Assembly: GCA_964497475.1 (NCBI GenBank)
Contig: CAZCDM010000146.1
Span: 1-5,852 of the forward strand
From: CAZCDM01 sp964497475
GTDB lineage: Bacteria; Planctomycetota; Phycisphaerae; SM23-33
Reading direction: 5' to 3'
DNA: 5,852 nt
Made by a program: the position numbers and the translations under genes. A model generated the notes under the pieces. It saw nothing but the letters and a program-made list of their open reading frames with translations. It did no database searches and was not told where the DNA came from. This document shows positions 5,476-5,852 of this stretch, one piece after another (the first letter of the stretch is position 1; every line of letters starts with the position of its first letter).

Positions 5476-5852
5476 ATGCGTTCGATCTCTTGCTTGCTGG
5501 CTCTGCTGATGATTTTCACTGCCACTGCCTGCACCGAACCGGCCCAAACACCGGCCGATCAGACGGTCGACAAGACCGCCCCGCCGGCGGCGAAAACACC
5601 AGCCCAGCCGCTCGCGGAACCACGAGCGGTTCTGCCCGGCCCGGTGATGGACTACCGCAAGGCGGTCCCGGCCTACCTCCAGGCCCACCCGCCCAAAACC
5701 GAGCCCATCATCGGCGGGCTCTTCCCGCACATCCCGGAGTACCCGGCCGAGACGCTGGCGACCCTCAAGCGGCTCCACTTCAACGAGCTGTACAACAGCC
5801 CAAAAAATGACCTCAACGCCGCGGGGTTCAAAACGTTCGTCACCCGCGCGCC
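5476..5852 (+). CDS. predicted lipoprotein of unknown function, N-terminal part (runs off the window)
   Basis: Only the first 125 codons and two bases are present. The protein starts MRSISCLLALLMIF and reaches a lipobox A-T-A-C with Cys19 as the expected lipidation site. R2 gives the basic N-region and residues 4-16 the hydrophobic core. The -3 position is Ala, not the usual Leu, which is permitted but less typical. Residues 20-55 are rich in Pro, Ala and Thr, a flexible tether from the membrane. A folded region then begins near 59 (MDYRKAVPAYLQAHPP), and I recognise no family in it. C20-E21 following Cys has no Asp at +2, so outer-membrane sorting would be expected under E. coli rules. Its own promoter and Shine-Dalgarno site lie upstream. 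Confidence 0.88.
   Translation, partial: MRSISCLLALLMIFTATACTEPAQTPADQTVDKTAPPAAKTPAQPLAEPRAVLPGPVMDYRKAVPAYLQAHPPKTEPIIGGLFPHIPEYPAETLATLKRLHFNELYNSPKNDLNAAGFKTFVTRA

Noticed and set aside
5129..5509. 126-codon + strand frame across the intergenic region
   Set aside because: It is antisense to the transposase remnant, passes through the promoter, and ends inside the lipoprotein gene in the wrong frame.
5412..5810. 132-codon + strand frame overlapping the lipoprotein start
   Set aside because: Its ATG falls between the -35 and -10 boxes, it lacks a Shine-Dalgarno site, and its translation is Arg/Gly/Pro-rich, unlike the lipoprotein frame.

Overview
This is a GC-rich bacterial window with two genes, both on the + strand and both encoding exported proteins, separated by a 460-bp spacer. 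The coding bias is strong: third positions are mostly G or C, and long antisense shadow frames follow from that. The likely source is a planctomycete-like bacterium, perhaps of the Phycisphaerae type. The grounds are the very large exported protein of unknown function, the Ala/Pro/Gln-rich style of the proteins, and a minus-strand transposase remnant whose N-terminal signature I associate with planctomycete integrase-type elements. This assignment is inference and not certain.

Layout. Bases 1-68 hold no gene I can support, although the frame of the first gene stays open to the window edge. Bases 69-5015 encode one 1648-residue protein. It has a signal peptide, an alpha-helical N-terminal region with a Gly-rich hydrophobic stretch and a tryptophan cluster, and a beta-rich region ending in a carboxypeptidase-regulatory-like sandwich. 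A helical/coiled-coil rod of about 550 residues follows, then a second beta-sandwich, a Gly/Ser/Thr linker, a TolB/PD40-like beta-propeller, an Asp/His-rich and Pro linker, and a short helical tail.

Bases 5016-5475 are intergenic. They contain a roughly 34-codon minus-strand transposase remnant (5146-5247), a hairpin or operator-like inverted repeat (5351-5366), a good sigma70-type promoter (5405-5433), overlapping small palindromes at the expected transcription start (5432-5449), and a clear Shine-Dalgarno site. From 5476 the window holds the first 125 codons of a lipoprotein gene that runs off the right edge.

Function. The first protein looks like an extracytoplasmic scaffold or binding protein: propeller, sandwich domains and coiled coil, with no recognisable catalytic motif. 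The second is predicted to be lipid-anchored. They may act in the same envelope compartment, but the second gene has its own promoter and a mobile-element scar lies between them, so operon membership is not supported. I do not recognise a known system. The most unusual item is the architecture of the 1648-residue protein.
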